64,000 nucleotides of DNA from UMGS1519 sp050951095 (lineage in GTDB: Bacteria; Actinomycetota; Coriobacteriia; Coriobacteriales; Eggerthellaceae): NCBI GenBank assembly GCA_050951095.1, contig JBMNIQ010000007.1, positions 153,063-217,062 of the forward strand, in the 5' to 3' direction. The position numbers were made by a program, and so were the translations under genes. Below, in pieces: positions 50,844 to 60,158 of the stretch. The notes beneath the pieces were generated by a model. That model ran no database searches. It was given only the letters and a program-made list of their open reading frames with translations, and was not told the DNA's origin. Within the stretch, counting starts at the first letter, position 1. Every line of letters starts with the position of its first letter.

Positions 50844-51560
50844 TTACTGCTGCTGCGCGTTCTTCGAAGGATCCTCGAAACGGTAGCCCACGCCGTGGAC
50901 GGTGTGCAGCCACTTCGGATGGCGCGGATTGTCGCCGATCTTCGCACGCAGGTTCTTCACGTGACTGTCGATGGTGCGCTCGTAGCCCTCGAAGTCGTAG
51001 CCCAGCACCTTCTCCACCAGCTCCATGCGGGTGTACACGCGGCCGGGGTAGCGGGACAGCGTGGTGAGCAGCTTGAACTCGGAAGCCGTCAGGTCCACTT
51101 CCTTGCCGGCCACCATGACCTTGTGGCCGGACACGTCGATGGTCAGATCGCCGAACGTCAGCACCTCGCGCTGCGGTTCGGAATCCGCATGGACGCGGCG
51201 CAGCAGCGCGCGCACGCGGGCAACCAGCTCGCGCGGGCTGAACGGCTTCACCAGGTAGTCGTCGGCGCCCAGCTCCAGACCGATGATGCGGTCTTCCACC
51301 TCGCCCTTCGCCGTCAGCATGATGATGGGCACATCGGACTTGTCGCGGATGATGCGGCAGACGCGCTCACCGGGAACGCGCGGCAGCATAAGGTCCAGGA
51401 TGACCAGGTCGAAATGATGCTTTCCGAATTCGTCAAGGGCCTCCTGGCCGTCGCCGACGGCGGAAACCCAGTAGTTCTCACGTTCCAAATAGGCGGCAAC
51501 CGCATCGCGGATGGTCTTTTCGTCTTCAACGAGCAGGATGCGTCGAGTCTCATTCGCCAT
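50844..51560 (-). CDS. OmpR/PhoB-family response regulator
   Basis: 238 residues. Receiver domain: acidic pair in LLVEDEKTIR, phosphoacceptor aspartate in VILDLMLPR near residue 54, lysine in LVKPFSPREL near 104. Winged-helix output domain from about 135: LTASEFKLLTTLSRYPGRVY, then TIDSHVKNLRAKIG and VHGVGYRFE. The start at 51560 has AAGGAG eight bases before it; an in-frame ATG at 51575 would overlap that site. It is the first gene of an RR-HK-purC transcript. Two direct repeats 11 bases apart lie upstream, the spacing such regulators favour, so autoregulation is plausible. Confidence 0.93.
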   Translation of the reverse strand: MANETRRILLVEDEKTIRDAVAAYLERENYWVSAVGDGQEALDEFGKHHFDLVILDLMLPRVPGERVCRIIRDKSDVPIIMLTAKGEVEDRIIGLELGADDYLVKPFSPRELVARVRALLRRVHADSEPQREVLTFGDLTIDVSGHKVMVAGKEVDLTASEFKLLTTLSRYPGRVYTRMELVEKVLGYDFEGYERTIDSHVKNLRAKIGDNPRHPKWLHTVHGVGYRFEDPSKNAQQQ

Positions 51561-51665
51561 ATGAAATTCTCCTTGCTTTGCCATGCCCCGAACAGCACGC
51601 GCCCTCTGCACGCGCACGGGGCAGATGTCCTTGTCTCTGTGTTTGGGTTTATTGTAGCAATTGAC

Positions 51666-51683
51666 CTGAAACCTCTCTGAACC
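51666..51683 (-). promoter_or_regulatory. Direct repeats with 11-base spacing upstream of the response regulator
   Basis: CTGAAACC (51666) and CTGAACC (51677) on the plus strand, that is GGTTTCAG and GGTTCAG read towards the regulator gene. They lie just upstream of minus-strand TACAAT. OmpR/PhoB-type proteins bind such repeats. Confidence 0.4.
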
Positions 51684-51784
51684 GCACGCCAAATGACACA
51701 ATAACCGTGCAAACAACCAGGGTGGTCTAACTAGCCGACCAACCTGCCGAAACCCCGTTTATTCTACCGTTGGAGGAAGCCTCC

Positions 51785-53377
51785 GTGCCGTCTGATCGCC
51801 GTCCCCGCAAACCCGCTAAGCGCGTAACGCCCAACCAGGGCCGCCGCTCCGCCCGGGTCGGTGGTCCGAAGGGCGGTTCGTTCGCCCGCTCGACCGGCGC
51901 CAAGCGCCCGGCCGCAAGCAGGAACAGGGGCAGGAAAGCGCACTCCGGCATGCCGAAGACGCCCCTTGCCGGCGGCGCGAAGGGCCCGAAGGTCGGCACG
52001 TCGTTCGACGCCCCGTCCGGCAGGCCGTTCAACCCGCAGACGAAGGTGAACACCAGCTTCATGCAGGAGCCGCCGCACTTCGGCGTCGACAGCGAGGGCG
52101 TGCACATTCCCACCGGCAACAGCGAGATGGTGCTGACGCGCCGCCAGCTGCTTATCGCCGCCGGCGTGGTTGCGGGCGCCGCAGCCGTGGGCGCGGGCGC
52201 CTCCGCGTACCAGAACGCCCAGGAGGACGCCAGCTCGTTCGACACGCTGACCGTGGCCGACAGCCAGGTCGTGACGCTGGACGGCTGCTCGGAGGTCAAG
52301 CCCACGAAAGTCTGCACGAAGCTGGGATCGTACAACCTGCCGTACGGCACGCTGGTCTGGTGCAACAGCGATTCCGTGGCCGTGTGCCTGCTTCCCACGT
52401 CGAAGGCGAAGCCGCTGGCGAAGGTGGCGCTGCTGAACTTGAGCAACGGCGACACCACCACGGTGCTGTCGAAGGCGAAGAACCAGAGCAAGGGCTACGA
52501 GATCTACGACGTCCGCTGCAGCAGCAGCGGCCTGATCTGGGTGGAAGAGAACATCCTGCAGGGTGCCTGGTGCGTCTACACGGCCCCCATCAACAATTTC
52601 TCCCTGGGGTCCGCCACGAAGGTGGACGAAGGAAACTCGTCTTGGGAGATGCCGTCGCTTGCCGCCGTGGACAAGAACGCGTTCTGGCAGCTCCAGCCCG
52701 TTTCCGCAAGCGGCGACAACGACGACCTTGCCGGCGACGCGCAAGTGAAGACCGTGGCATTCTCCAGCCCGAGCAACGTGCAGACCATCTACACGTACAG
52801 CGGCCGCATGGCAACGGACATCGCCGTGGGCCAGGGCGGCGTGGTCATCACGCCCACGCACGAGGGCACGTCGTCGTACCGCCAGCTGACGCTCATCGAC
52901 GCCACGGGCAAGGTGCTGGATGCGCTGACGCTTCCCAGCTCCATGACGCCCACGTGCGTGGGATACGGCACCACGGGCTTCACGTTCGCGTTCTCCAACA
53001 TCTACAGTTACGGCGACGGCATCTCGCAGCTGGGCACATACGCCCCCATGCAGAAACCGAACGGCAATTACAGCGGCGTGAACTGGTTCCGCTTCGGCCG
53101 CACGCCCACGCAGTCCGCCTGCTGGTGCGGCGACCGCCTGATGGTGAAGTCCACCACGGCCGTGTGCGGCATCAATTTCAGCGACAAGACGTACTTCACG
53201 TACTCGCTGGAAAACGGCGCGCAGAACTACGGCGAATGCCTTGCCAGCGAAGGCGTGCACAAATCCGTGGTCACGTTCCAGAACGTGGACAACACGGAGG
53301 CGCAGAAAACCGGCGCCACCAGCTCCACGGAGCAGGCCACATACTGCATGGTGCGCATCTGGCGCGTGAACAAGTAG
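51785..53377 (+). CDS. Membrane-anchored exported protein with long basic N-terminus and twin-arginine motif
   Basis: 530 residues from a GTG with GGAGG eight bases before it. Residues 1-60 are strongly basic and low complexity; 60-115 are Gly/Pro-rich. At 118-141 LTRRQLLIAAGVVAGAAAVG gives a twin arginine followed by a hydrophobic helix, then ASA. Residues 145-530 form a soluble domain with repeated beta-strand pairs and several Ser/Thr/Gly turns, suggestive of a beta-propeller, with about ten cysteines. A Tat signal normally lies at the very N-terminus, so this is more likely a signal anchor with a cytosolic basic tail. No enzyme motif is visible. It is a single gene facing away from the response regulator and may be its target. 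Confidence 0.75.
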   Translation: MPSDRRPRKPAKRVTPNQGRRSARVGGPKGGSFARSTGAKRPAASRNRGRKAHSGMPKTPLAGGAKGPKVGTSFDAPSGRPFNPQTKVNTSFMQEPPHFGVDSEGVHIPTGNSEMVLTRRQLLIAAGVVAGAAAVGAGASAYQNAQEDASSFDTLTVADSQVVTLDGCSEVKPTKVCTKLGSYNLPYGTLVWCNSDSVAVCLLPTSKAKPLAKVALLNLSNGDTTTVLSKAKNQSKGYEIYDVRCSSSGLIWVEENILQGAWCVYTAPINNFSLGSATKVDEGNSSWEMPSLAAVDKNAFWQLQPVSASGDNDDLAGDAQVKTVAFSSPSNVQTIYTYSGRMATDIAVGQGGVVITPTHEGTSSYRQLTLIDATGKVLDALTLPSSMTPTCVGYGTTGFTFAFSNIYSYGDGISQLGTYAPMQKPNGNYSGVNWFRFGRTPTQSACWCGDRLMVKSTTAVCGINFSDKTYFTYSLENGAQNYGECLASEGVHKSVVTFQNVDNTEAQKTGATSSTEQATYCMVRIWRVNK

Positions 53378-53437
53378 CGCAGCCTTTGGACCCGCCTTTT
53401 GTGCGGACGCGAATCTTCGAACACACCCGCAATGTAA

Positions 53438-53474
53438 AAGCGGCCGCGACGCCATGAAGACATCGCAGCCGCTT
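53438..53474 (-). terminator. Terminator of purB
   Basis: AAGCGGC-x-GCGA (53438-53449) pairs with TCGC-x-GCCGCTT (53463-53474); TTTTACATT follows on the minus strand. It lies between converging purB and the exported protein gene. Confidence 0.75.
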
Positions 53475-53502
53475 CGCGTTTCGCAACAAAGATACCGGCG
53501 AA

Positions 53503-54846
53503 TTAGAACTCCAGCTGCTCCAGGCGATCGAACACCAGGTCCTTGCGCGTCAGGAAATCCCACGGGTCGAAGATGGTGTCCAGCTGCTCCTGCGTCAGCG
53601 TCACCTCCGGGTCGGCCTCAAGGCGCTCGCGATACGTGGGGCCGTCCACGCCCTGCTGGATGTCATGCCACGTGGCCATGGCGTTGCGCTGCACGATGGC
53701 GTACGCCGCCTCGCGCGTGATGCCGGTGTTCACCAGCGCCAGCAGCACCTTGCTGGAGTAGATCAGGCCGCGCGTCTTGTTCAGGTTGCGCATCATGGAC
53801 GCCGGATACGTCTGCAGGCCGTCCAGGATCCAGATCATCTTGCCGTAGATGTAGTCCAGTGCGATGAAGCTGTCCGCCAGCGCCGTGCGCTCGGCACCGG
53901 AATGGCTGATGTCGCGCTCGAACCACAGTGCCACGTCGTCATAGCCCACCTGGGCGTTCGCCTTGATCACGCGCGCAAGGCCGCACACGCGCTCGGCCGT
54001 GATGGGATTGCGCTTATGCGGCATGGCCGAAGAGCCCTTCTGGCCCTTCTTGAACGGCTCCTCCGCCTCGATGACGTCCGTCTCCTGCAGCAGGCGCACC
54101 TGCAGCGCGATCTGCTCCAGCGTTGCGGCGCACGTTGCCATGGCCGAGAACACCTCGGCGTGGCGGTCGCGGCACACCACCTGCGTGGACAGCGGGTCGG
54201 GCGTCAGGCCCAGCTTCTCGCACACGTACTGCTCCACGTACGGGTCGATGCTGGAGTACGTTCCCACGGCACCGCTGATGGCGCCCACGGCAATGCCCTC
54301 GCGCGCATGCTGCAGGCGGATCTGCGAGCGCTTCAGCGCCTGCGCCCACATGCCGAACTTCATGCCGAACGTCATGGGCTCCGCATGGATGCCGTGCGTG
54401 CGGCCCACGCACAGCGTGTTCTGGAACTCGAACGCACGGCGCTTGCAGATCTCGCCCAGCTGCTTCACGTCGTCCAGCAGGATGTCGATGGCCTGCGTGA
54501 TCTGGTAGCACAGCGCCGTGTCGCCCAGGTCGGACGACGTCATGCCGTAATGCACCCAGCGGCTGGGCTTCTCCTTGCCCTCCGGCACATCGGCGTCGAT
54601 GTATTCGCCCATGCACGTCAGGAACGCTATGACGTCGTGATTCGTGACCTTCTCGATCTCGTCCACGCGGTCGGCGTTGAAATTCGCGTGCGCGCGGATC
54701 CAAGCGGCATCTTCCTTCGTGATGCCGATGTTGCCCAGCTCGGCCTGCGCCTCGCACGCCAGCACCTCGATCTCCTGCCAAATGGAGTACTTGTTCTCAT
54801 TGGTCCAGATCTTGCCCATAGCCGGACGCGTATACCGTGGAATCAT
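53503..54846 (-). CDS. purB: Adenylosuccinate lyase PurB
   Basis: 447 residues of the fumarase/aspartase superfamily. The signature SSAMPHKRNPI near residue 280 holds the mobile catalytic loop; HYGMTSSDLGDTA near 95 and VGRTHGIHAEPMTFG near 140 carry the acid/base histidine. It acts twice in purine synthesis, once on the product of PurC, encoded 4 kb away. The start MIPRYTRP has AAAGGGAAG upstream; an in-frame start at 54942 would add a tail with no ribosome site. Confidence 0.95.
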   Translation of the reverse strand: MIPRYTRPAMGKIWTNENKYSIWQEIEVLACEAQAELGNIGITKEDAAWIRAHANFNADRVDEIEKVTNHDVIAFLTCMGEYIDADVPEGKEKPSRWVHYGMTSSDLGDTALCYQITQAIDILLDDVKQLGEICKRRAFEFQNTLCVGRTHGIHAEPMTFGMKFGMWAQALKRSQIRLQHAREGIAVGAISGAVGTYSSIDPYVEQYVCEKLGLTPDPLSTQVVCRDRHAEVFSAMATCAATLEQIALQVRLLQETDVIEAEEPFKKGQKGSSAMPHKRNPITAERVCGLARVIKANAQVGYDDVALWFERDISHSGAERTALADSFIALDYIYGKMIWILDGLQTYPASMMRNLNKTRGLIYSSKVLLALVNTGITREAAYAIVQRNAMATWHDIQQGVDGPTYRERLEADPEVTLTQEQLDTIFDPWDFLTRKDLVFDRLEQLEF

Positions 54847-54993
54847 CGCTTCCCTTTCTCGTTCCAAGACCGCTGCCGCGCCCGCACCGTGCAGGCCCCG
54901 CAACGGGCCGTCTGCGTTCTTCCCAGGGGCGAACTCCCCCATTCATGCAGCCGGCTTATTCGATAGTACCGCCTGTTTGCCGTATTGCGGCCG

Positions 54994-55668
54994 TCAACGG
55001 TTCTTCAATGCCGAACGAACATCGCGGAACCGGTCCGTGTCCGCCGCCACGATGACGTTCTCGCCCGCGCGCACCAGCGTATCGCCGGAGACGATCTCCG
55101 GCCCCTCTTCGCGCACCACGGCCACGATGAGCGCGCCTTCCGGCAGCTGGATGTCCTGGACGGCCATTCCCATCATGGGGTTGCGGCGGCCCTTCGCGGG
55201 CGGCATGGCCGTCTCGAACAGGCCGATGTTGCCCTGCGTCAGCGTGGACACGGCGTTCATGCTGCCCAGCGTGGCCTCTTCCTCGATCAGGCGGGCGATG
55301 AGCGTGGTGGACGACACGGACTCGATGCCCAGCTTGCGGAAGATGCGCAGGTTCTTCGGGCTGTTCACGCGCGCGATGCAGCGCTTCGCGTTGTAGACGC
55401 GCGAGGAGATCTCGCACGCAACCAGGTTGCTGTCGTCGTGGCCCGTTGCCGCCACGAACACGTCCGCGCGGCCGATATCCGCGTCTTCCAGCATGCGCGA
55501 GTCGCACCCGTCGCCGCACAGCACCAGGATGCGCCCGCGCAGGCCCACGGCCATCTCGTCCGCGCGTTCGGAATCGCGCTCGATGAGCACCACTTCGTGC
55601 CCTTCCTCCAACGTGGTGCGCGCCAGGTATTCGCCTACCTTGCCGGCACCGACGATGACGATGTACAT
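54994..55668 (-). CDS. TrkA-type potassium uptake regulatory protein (second of a pair)
   Basis: 224 residues: an RCK_N nucleotide-binding domain (IVIVGAGKVGEYLA at 3-16, ERDSERADEMA near 30, VAATGHDDSN near 73) and an RCK_C domain from about 140 ending in TLVRAGENVIVAADTDRF. Such proteins bind NAD(H) or ATP and gate a Trk/Ktr channel subunit at the membrane. No trkH or ktrB is in this window. It follows a second TrkA gene by nine bases. Confidence 0.9.
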   Translation of the reverse strand: MYIVIVGAGKVGEYLARTTLEEGHEVVLIERDSERADEMAVGLRGRILVLCGDGCDSRMLEDADIGRADVFVAATGHDDSNLVACEISSRVYNAKRCIARVNSPKNLRIFRKLGIESVSSTTLIARLIEEEATLGSMNAVSTLTQGNIGLFETAMPPAKGRRNPMMGMAVQDIQLPEGALIVAVVREEGPEIVSGDTLVRAGENVIVAADTDRFRDVRSALKNR

Positions 55669-55677
55669 TGCCGCCCC

Positions 55678-56337
55678 CTAATCCAGGATGTACTGCTGGA
55701 ATGCCGGCAGGAATTCCTTGCGCAGGCACACCAGGATGGTATCGCCGTGATACAGGATGCTGTCCGCCGTGGGAATGGAGCTCACGGACCCGTCCGCGCG
55801 CTCGAACGCGATGACGCGGATGCCGTGCGGACGCTCCAGCTGCGACACGCGGATGGAATTGCGCTGCGGCGCATGCAGGTCCAGCGTGCAGCGGATGACC
55901 TCGCAGTCGCCGAACGTCTGCATATGGTAGTCGTTCCCGGCGATGATCTTGCTGTAGATGGCCTCGGCCACCAGCGTGGTGCCGCAGGCGAAGTCGATGC
56001 CCAGCAGCGAGAACGCGCGCTCGTGGCTGGGATTGTGCATGCGCGCCACCACATGGGGCACGTGGTACAGCTTGTCCGCCACCTCGGCCACCATCAGGTT
56101 CGTGTTGTCCAGCTGCGTCACGGATGCCACCACGTCGCAGTCCTCGATGCCGGCGCGCACCAGCACGTCCTCGTCGAAGCCCACGCCCTGGATGGTGGCA
56201 CCGTTGAAGTCGCGGCCCAGGTTCGCGAACGACGATGCCTCGCGGTCGATGACCGTCACGTTGTTGTCGCTCCGGGAGAGCATATTCGCCAACTGCGAGC
56301 CCACGCGGCCGCATCCGACGATGATGATATCTGCCAT
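55678..56337 (-). CDS. TrkA-type potassium uptake regulatory protein (first of a pair)
   Basis: 219 residues with the same two-domain build: IIIVGCGRVGSQLANML at 4-20, VIDREASSF near 29, VASVTQLDNTNLM near 71, and RCK_C in the last 80 residues (ILYHGDTILVCLRKEF). It is only distantly similar to the neighbouring copy, so the two are not a recent duplication. The pair could form a hetero-octameric gating ring on one channel. Confidence 0.9.
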   Translation of the reverse strand: MADIIIVGCGRVGSQLANMLSRSDNNVTVIDREASSFANLGRDFNGATIQGVGFDEDVLVRAGIEDCDVVASVTQLDNTNLMVAEVADKLYHVPHVVARMHNPSHERAFSLLGIDFACGTTLVAEAIYSKIIAGNDYHMQTFGDCEVIRCTLDLHAPQRNSIRVSQLERPHGIRVIAFERADGSVSSIPTADSILYHGDTILVCLRKEFLPAFQQYILD

Positions 56338-56388
56338 GCATCCTCCTTTTGGGGAAACAGTATACGCCCCCGGCGGAATGCGCCCGGG

Positions 56389-57366
56389 CTAGCGCAACCA
56401 GGGATTCACGTCGAACGACTGCCAGCCAAGACCCGGGAACCACACGGAGATGGTATCCAGCATGCCGGGCTCGGGATACACCAGGAACGCCGTGATGACG
56501 AACGCGGCCACCGAAAGCAGCGTCAGCGCCGCCGCCCACGGGTAGCGGAAGAAGCATGACAGCACGCAGGCGCAAATCACGGCGGCCATCGTCACGACGA
56601 CCGGCGGCTGCTGCAGCATGCCGCTAGAGAGGATACTGCACGAGACGTCCAGCCCGAACATACCCAGTATCGCCAGCGCGATGCCGACGGACACCCGGTT
56701 CTCGACGGGAACGTCCTTCGCGGGAACCAGCATGAGGCAGATGCCCAGGATGACGAAGAAGTTCGGCAGGCATGCCATGGGGTCGAGGGGCATGACAAGA
56801 CGGCTGGCAAGGAAGTCGATGAGCACGGTGAGCAGGAAGACCGCGGCAATGAGCAGGAACGATACGCGGATTGCCGAACGGCGCCGATCCCCGCGCGTCT
56901 CCTGGCGCGCCTGCTCCGTGTCAAGGCGCGCGTCCTGGCGCTTGCGGGCATCCCGTCGATAGCGGAAATACGGCGCGGATTCCGTGCCGTACAGCGCAAC
57001 GAAGCTCTGCGGCGGCACCGGCGGCGTATGGCCCACGCTGAGCGGCGCGTCGTCGCGGCGGCGGCGGCCGACGTTCTTCATGCGGCTGATGGCCTCTTCG
57101 GACAGCGATCCGAACGCGATGGAATCCACGGCGTGCGGCTTCACCTCGTACAGCGATCCGCCCGGATCCTTGCTGGGCCACCGCAGCATCAGGAACAGGT
57201 ACACGATGCCGAACAGCCCCAGAGATGCGGCCAGCAGCAGCACGAACAGCAGGCGGATGAGCAGCACATCCGTGTCGTAATGCTCGGCCACGCCGGCGCA
57301 GACACCGCCGATGATGCCGTTGCTGCTGCGATAGAATTTTTCCGCTGAGGCCACTTGACGCTCCAT
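56389..57366 (-). CDS. PspC-domain membrane protein
   Basis: 325 residues. The PspC domain is at residues 9-65: FYRSSNGIIGGVCAGVAEHY, then a helix LLFVLLLAASLGLFGIVYLF. A charged cytosolic stretch with an Arg-rich part (ARKRQDARL) occupies 90-165. Four more helices lie between 165 and 310. PspC proteins take part in envelope-stress signalling; this one has a multi-helix C-terminus in place of the HATPase seen in some actinobacteria. The upstream ribosome site is weak. Confidence 0.82.
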   Translation of the reverse strand: MERQVASAEKFYRSSNGIIGGVCAGVAEHYDTDVLLIRLLFVLLLAASLGLFGIVYLFLMLRWPSKDPGGSLYEVKPHAVDSIAFGSLSEEAISRMKNVGRRRRDDAPLSVGHTPPVPPQSFVALYGTESAPYFRYRRDARKRQDARLDTEQARQETRGDRRRSAIRVSFLLIAAVFLLTVLIDFLASRLVMPLDPMACLPNFFVILGICLMLVPAKDVPVENRVSVGIALAILGMFGLDVSCSILSSGMLQQPPVVVTMAAVICACVLSCFFRYPWAAALTLLSVAAFVITAFLVYPEPGMLDTISVWFPGLGWQSFDVNPWLR

Positions 57367-57484
57367 CAGGCGCGATTGATATACGTTGGCGCCCGCGGCG
57401 GGGCGGGCGAAACTACTTGCCGGGCACAGGGCATCGGCAACGGTATATTGTACGGCCCGCCTGCAATGCCGCCCGTAAACGTTA

Positions 57485-57521
57485 CCCGCCCGTCAACGCG
57501 TGACGAACGCTGACGGGCGGG
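57485..57521 (-). terminator. Stem-loop downstream of cydB
   Basis: CCCGCCCGTCA (57485-57495) pairs with TGACGGGCGGG (57511-57521) with further inner pairs. A second smaller hairpin lies at 57532-57555. Neither is followed by a clear T run, so together they may stall polymerase or protect the cydAB message. Confidence 0.55.
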
Positions 57522-57568
57522 CGTGAATCCGGGGCTTCGCGGAAACGCGGAGCCCGTGCGGATTGCGG

Positions 57569-58588
57569 TTATTTCGCGGCGATGCGACCGCGGAACGTGC
57601 GGTACACGATGATGTGCCAGATAAGCACGAGCGGCACGCCGATGCCGGCGATGACGGTCATGGCCTGGAGCGCCGTATCCGTGGACGCGGCCGTGGCGAT
57701 GGTGATGTCCGCGCCGACGCCGTTCGAGAACACCAGCGTGGGGAACATGCTGGTGGCAAGCAGCGCGACGAGCATGACCAGGGAAAGCGACGTCATCAGG
57801 AAGCCCGCCAGATCGCGGTCCCCGTTGCCCCGTGCCACGAACGGCGCCGCAACCAGCAGCGCTACGAACAGCACGGCGGCAATGACGCGCACCGGCGCCA
57901 GGCCGGCATACATCGCGTCGAAGCGTCCGGTGGCGAACACCGTCAGCAGCGCGAACACGACCACGGCAGCAGCCATCAGCGGCATGCGCAGATTCACGCA
58001 GCGCTCGCGCAGCGCGCTATCGGCCGGCGTCTTCGCAGACAGCCACCAGGCGCCCTGCAGCAGGCACAGCACCAGTCCCAGCACGCCGCACAGCAGCGTG
58101 GGCACGCTGATCAGGCCCAGCAGCGGCACGCCGCAGTAGTCGCCGTTCGCATTCATGGGAATGCCGAAGAAGATGTTGCCCACGGCAACGCCCAGCAGCA
58201 GCGCCGGCAGCAGCGATCCCACGAAGAACAGCGCGTTCCACAACTTGCGCCAGCCGGGCTTCGGGTCGTGGTCGGCGTACTCGATGGCCACGGCACGCAG
58301 GATCAGGCCGAACAGCACCAGCATGACGGCCAGGTAGAAGCCGGAGAACGTGGTGGCGTACGCAGGGGCGAACGCCGCGAACAGCGCGCCGCCGGCCGTG
58401 AGCAGCCACACCTCGTTGCCGTCCCACACCGGGCCGATGGCACGGCGCAGCAGCGCCTTCTCGCCGTCATCCTTCGCCACGAACGGCGACAGCACGCCGG
58501 CGCCCAAGTCGAAGCCGTCCAGCACGAAATACAGGGCGATCAGCAGAAATACCAGGAAGAACCACAAGATACCGAATGCCGTCATCAT
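57569..58588 (-). CDS. cydB: Cytochrome bd quinol oxidase subunit II
   Basis: 339 residues and about eight to nine membrane helices. The N-terminal FVLDGFDLGAGVL near residue 22 and IGPVWDGNEVWLLTAGGALF near 52 are the conserved CydB segments. It pairs with CydA to oxidise quinol with oxygen. Its ATG overlaps the cydA stop by four bases, and GGGAG in the end of cydA provides the ribosome site. Confidence 0.95.
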   Translation of the reverse strand: MMTAFGILWFFLVFLLIALYFVLDGFDLGAGVLSPFVAKDDGEKALLRRAIGPVWDGNEVWLLTAGGALFAAFAPAYATTFSGFYLAVMLVLFGLILRAVAIEYADHDPKPGWRKLWNALFFVGSLLPALLLGVAVGNIFFGIPMNANGDYCGVPLLGLISVPTLLCGVLGLVLCLLQGAWWLSAKTPADSALRERCVNLRMPLMAAAVVVFALLTVFATGRFDAMYAGLAPVRVIAAVLFVALLVAAPFVARGNGDRDLAGFLMTSLSLVMLVALLATSMFPTLVFSNGVGADITIATAASTDTALQAMTVIAGIGVPLVLIWHIIVYRTFRGRIAAK

Positions 58589-60081
58589 GCCACGCTCCCT
58601 TCGCCGCCCTTGGCCGCCGCGCCTGCGGCAGTCGCCGTCGCAGCAGCATCCGCCGCGGCAGGTGCCGTGGGCGTGCCGTCGGCCTGAGCGCCGTCGGCAT
58701 CCTCCGGATCAAGCTGCGGGCCCTTCTTGATGTAATTGCCCACCATGCGCGCCCAGGCAACCAGCAGCAGCAGGTAGATCACCGAGAAGATGACGATCGT
58801 GGTGATCAGCTCCGGCACGCTGACGCTGAACGAGATGGCCTGGTCCGTCAACAGCTCGATGCCGTCCGGACCGCTGGTGGCCGGATAGACCACCCAGGGC
58901 TGGCGTCCCACTTCCGCGGTGACCCAGCCGCATTCGATGGCGATGAGCGGCACCAGCGGGGAAATCACCAGCAGCCGCTGCAGCCAGCGCATGTTGCGGA
59001 TCTTCTCCTTGCCGCGCGTGAATATCAGCGCCAGCAGCATGATCAGCGCGATGATGCCGAAGCACGCCACCATGGTGTGGTAGTTCACGAACACCAGGTT
59101 CACCGGCGCGGAGTCCACATCGAACGCGCTGTACTTATCGGTTTCCGCCAGCTGGTTCATGCCCGGGTACACCGTGTCGAAGTTGTTCGACGCCAGGAAG
59201 CTCGTACCACCGGGGATGGCGATGGGTGCCACGACGGTCTGCGTGTCCTCGTCCACGTAGCCGATCAGGTACAGCGGCATGGCCTCGGAATCGTAGGCGC
59301 CTTCCATCATGGCCAGCTTCGTGGGCTGCTCTTCGGACACGCCCACAGCCGTCATATGCGCAAAGACGAGCATGCAGCACGTCGTCACCAGCGCCACGGC
59401 GCTGCCGACGCGCAGCGTCTTCATGGCGAAGTCCGTGTGGCGGTTCTTCAGCAGATAGTACGCGCCGATGGCCATGGCCACGAAAGCGCCCATGATCAGC
59501 AGCGCATCTATCGTGTGCGTGTAGCGCGCCAGCAGCGACGAGTTGAACGCCGCCTCGAAGAAGTTCGTCAGCGTGGCCTTCACGCCGTCCGCGGACAGCT
59601 CCGCGCCCGCCGGCGTCTGCATCCAGGAATTCGCAATCAGGATCCACAGCGCAGACAGCAGCGACCCGCCGAACACGACCCAGCTGGAGATCATGTACGT
59701 CTTCGGCTTCACCTTATGCCGTCCGAACAGCAGGATGCCCAAGAACGTCGATTCCAGGAAGAACGCGAACAGCGCCTCGGCCGCCAGGGGCGCACCGAAG
59801 ATGTCGCCCACGAACCGCGAGTAATTCGCCCAGTTCGTGCCGAACGAGAACTCCATCGTGATGCCGGATGCCACGCCGATGACGAACGTCGTGGTGAAGA
59901 TCTTGATCCACAGGTTCGACGCTGCCTTGTCCTCGGGTTTGCGCGAGCGGTAGTACTTTGTCTCGAAAATGGCCACGATCAGGCCAAGCCCGATGGACAG
60001 GGGCACGAACACGAAATGGAACAAGACCGTGAGCGCGAATTGGATACGCGATGCATCGACAGCGCCCAGTAATGCTTCCAT
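58585..60081 (-). CDS. cydA: Cytochrome bd quinol oxidase subunit I
   Basis: 498 residues, nine-helix CydA. SRIQFALTVLFHFVFVPLSI places the haem histidine at residue 22, RYTHTIDAL near 188 gives the second haem histidine, and VTAEVGRQPW near 390 is the conserved quinol-oxidase loop. The Q loop is short, as in non-proteobacterial enzymes. The last 45 residues are an Ala/Gly/Thr-rich tail. It would oxidise menaquinol with high oxygen affinity. AAGGAGG lies seven bases before the ATG, and a palindromic operator lies 90 bases upstream. Confidence 0.96.
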   Translation of the reverse strand: MEALLGAVDASRIQFALTVLFHFVFVPLSIGLGLIVAIFETKYYRSRKPEDKAASNLWIKIFTTTFVIGVASGITMEFSFGTNWANYSRFVGDIFGAPLAAEALFAFFLESTFLGILLFGRHKVKPKTYMISSWVVFGGSLLSALWILIANSWMQTPAGAELSADGVKATLTNFFEAAFNSSLLARYTHTIDALLIMGAFVAMAIGAYYLLKNRHTDFAMKTLRVGSAVALVTTCCMLVFAHMTAVGVSEEQPTKLAMMEGAYDSEAMPLYLIGYVDEDTQTVVAPIAIPGGTSFLASNNFDTVYPGMNQLAETDKYSAFDVDSAPVNLVFVNYHTMVACFGIIALIMLLALIFTRGKEKIRNMRWLQRLLVISPLVPLIAIECGWVTAEVGRQPWVVYPATSGPDGIELLTDQAISFSVSVPELITTIVIFSVIYLLLLVAWARMVGNYIKKGPQLDPEDADGAQADGTPTAPAAADAAATATAAGAAAKGGEGSVA

Positions 60082-60158
60082 TGTCCCACCCTCCTTAAGT
60101 CCATTGCCTGCAGCCGATGCCGCAAGCTATGGTCCCAGTCTAGCAGGGATGTGGAGGA

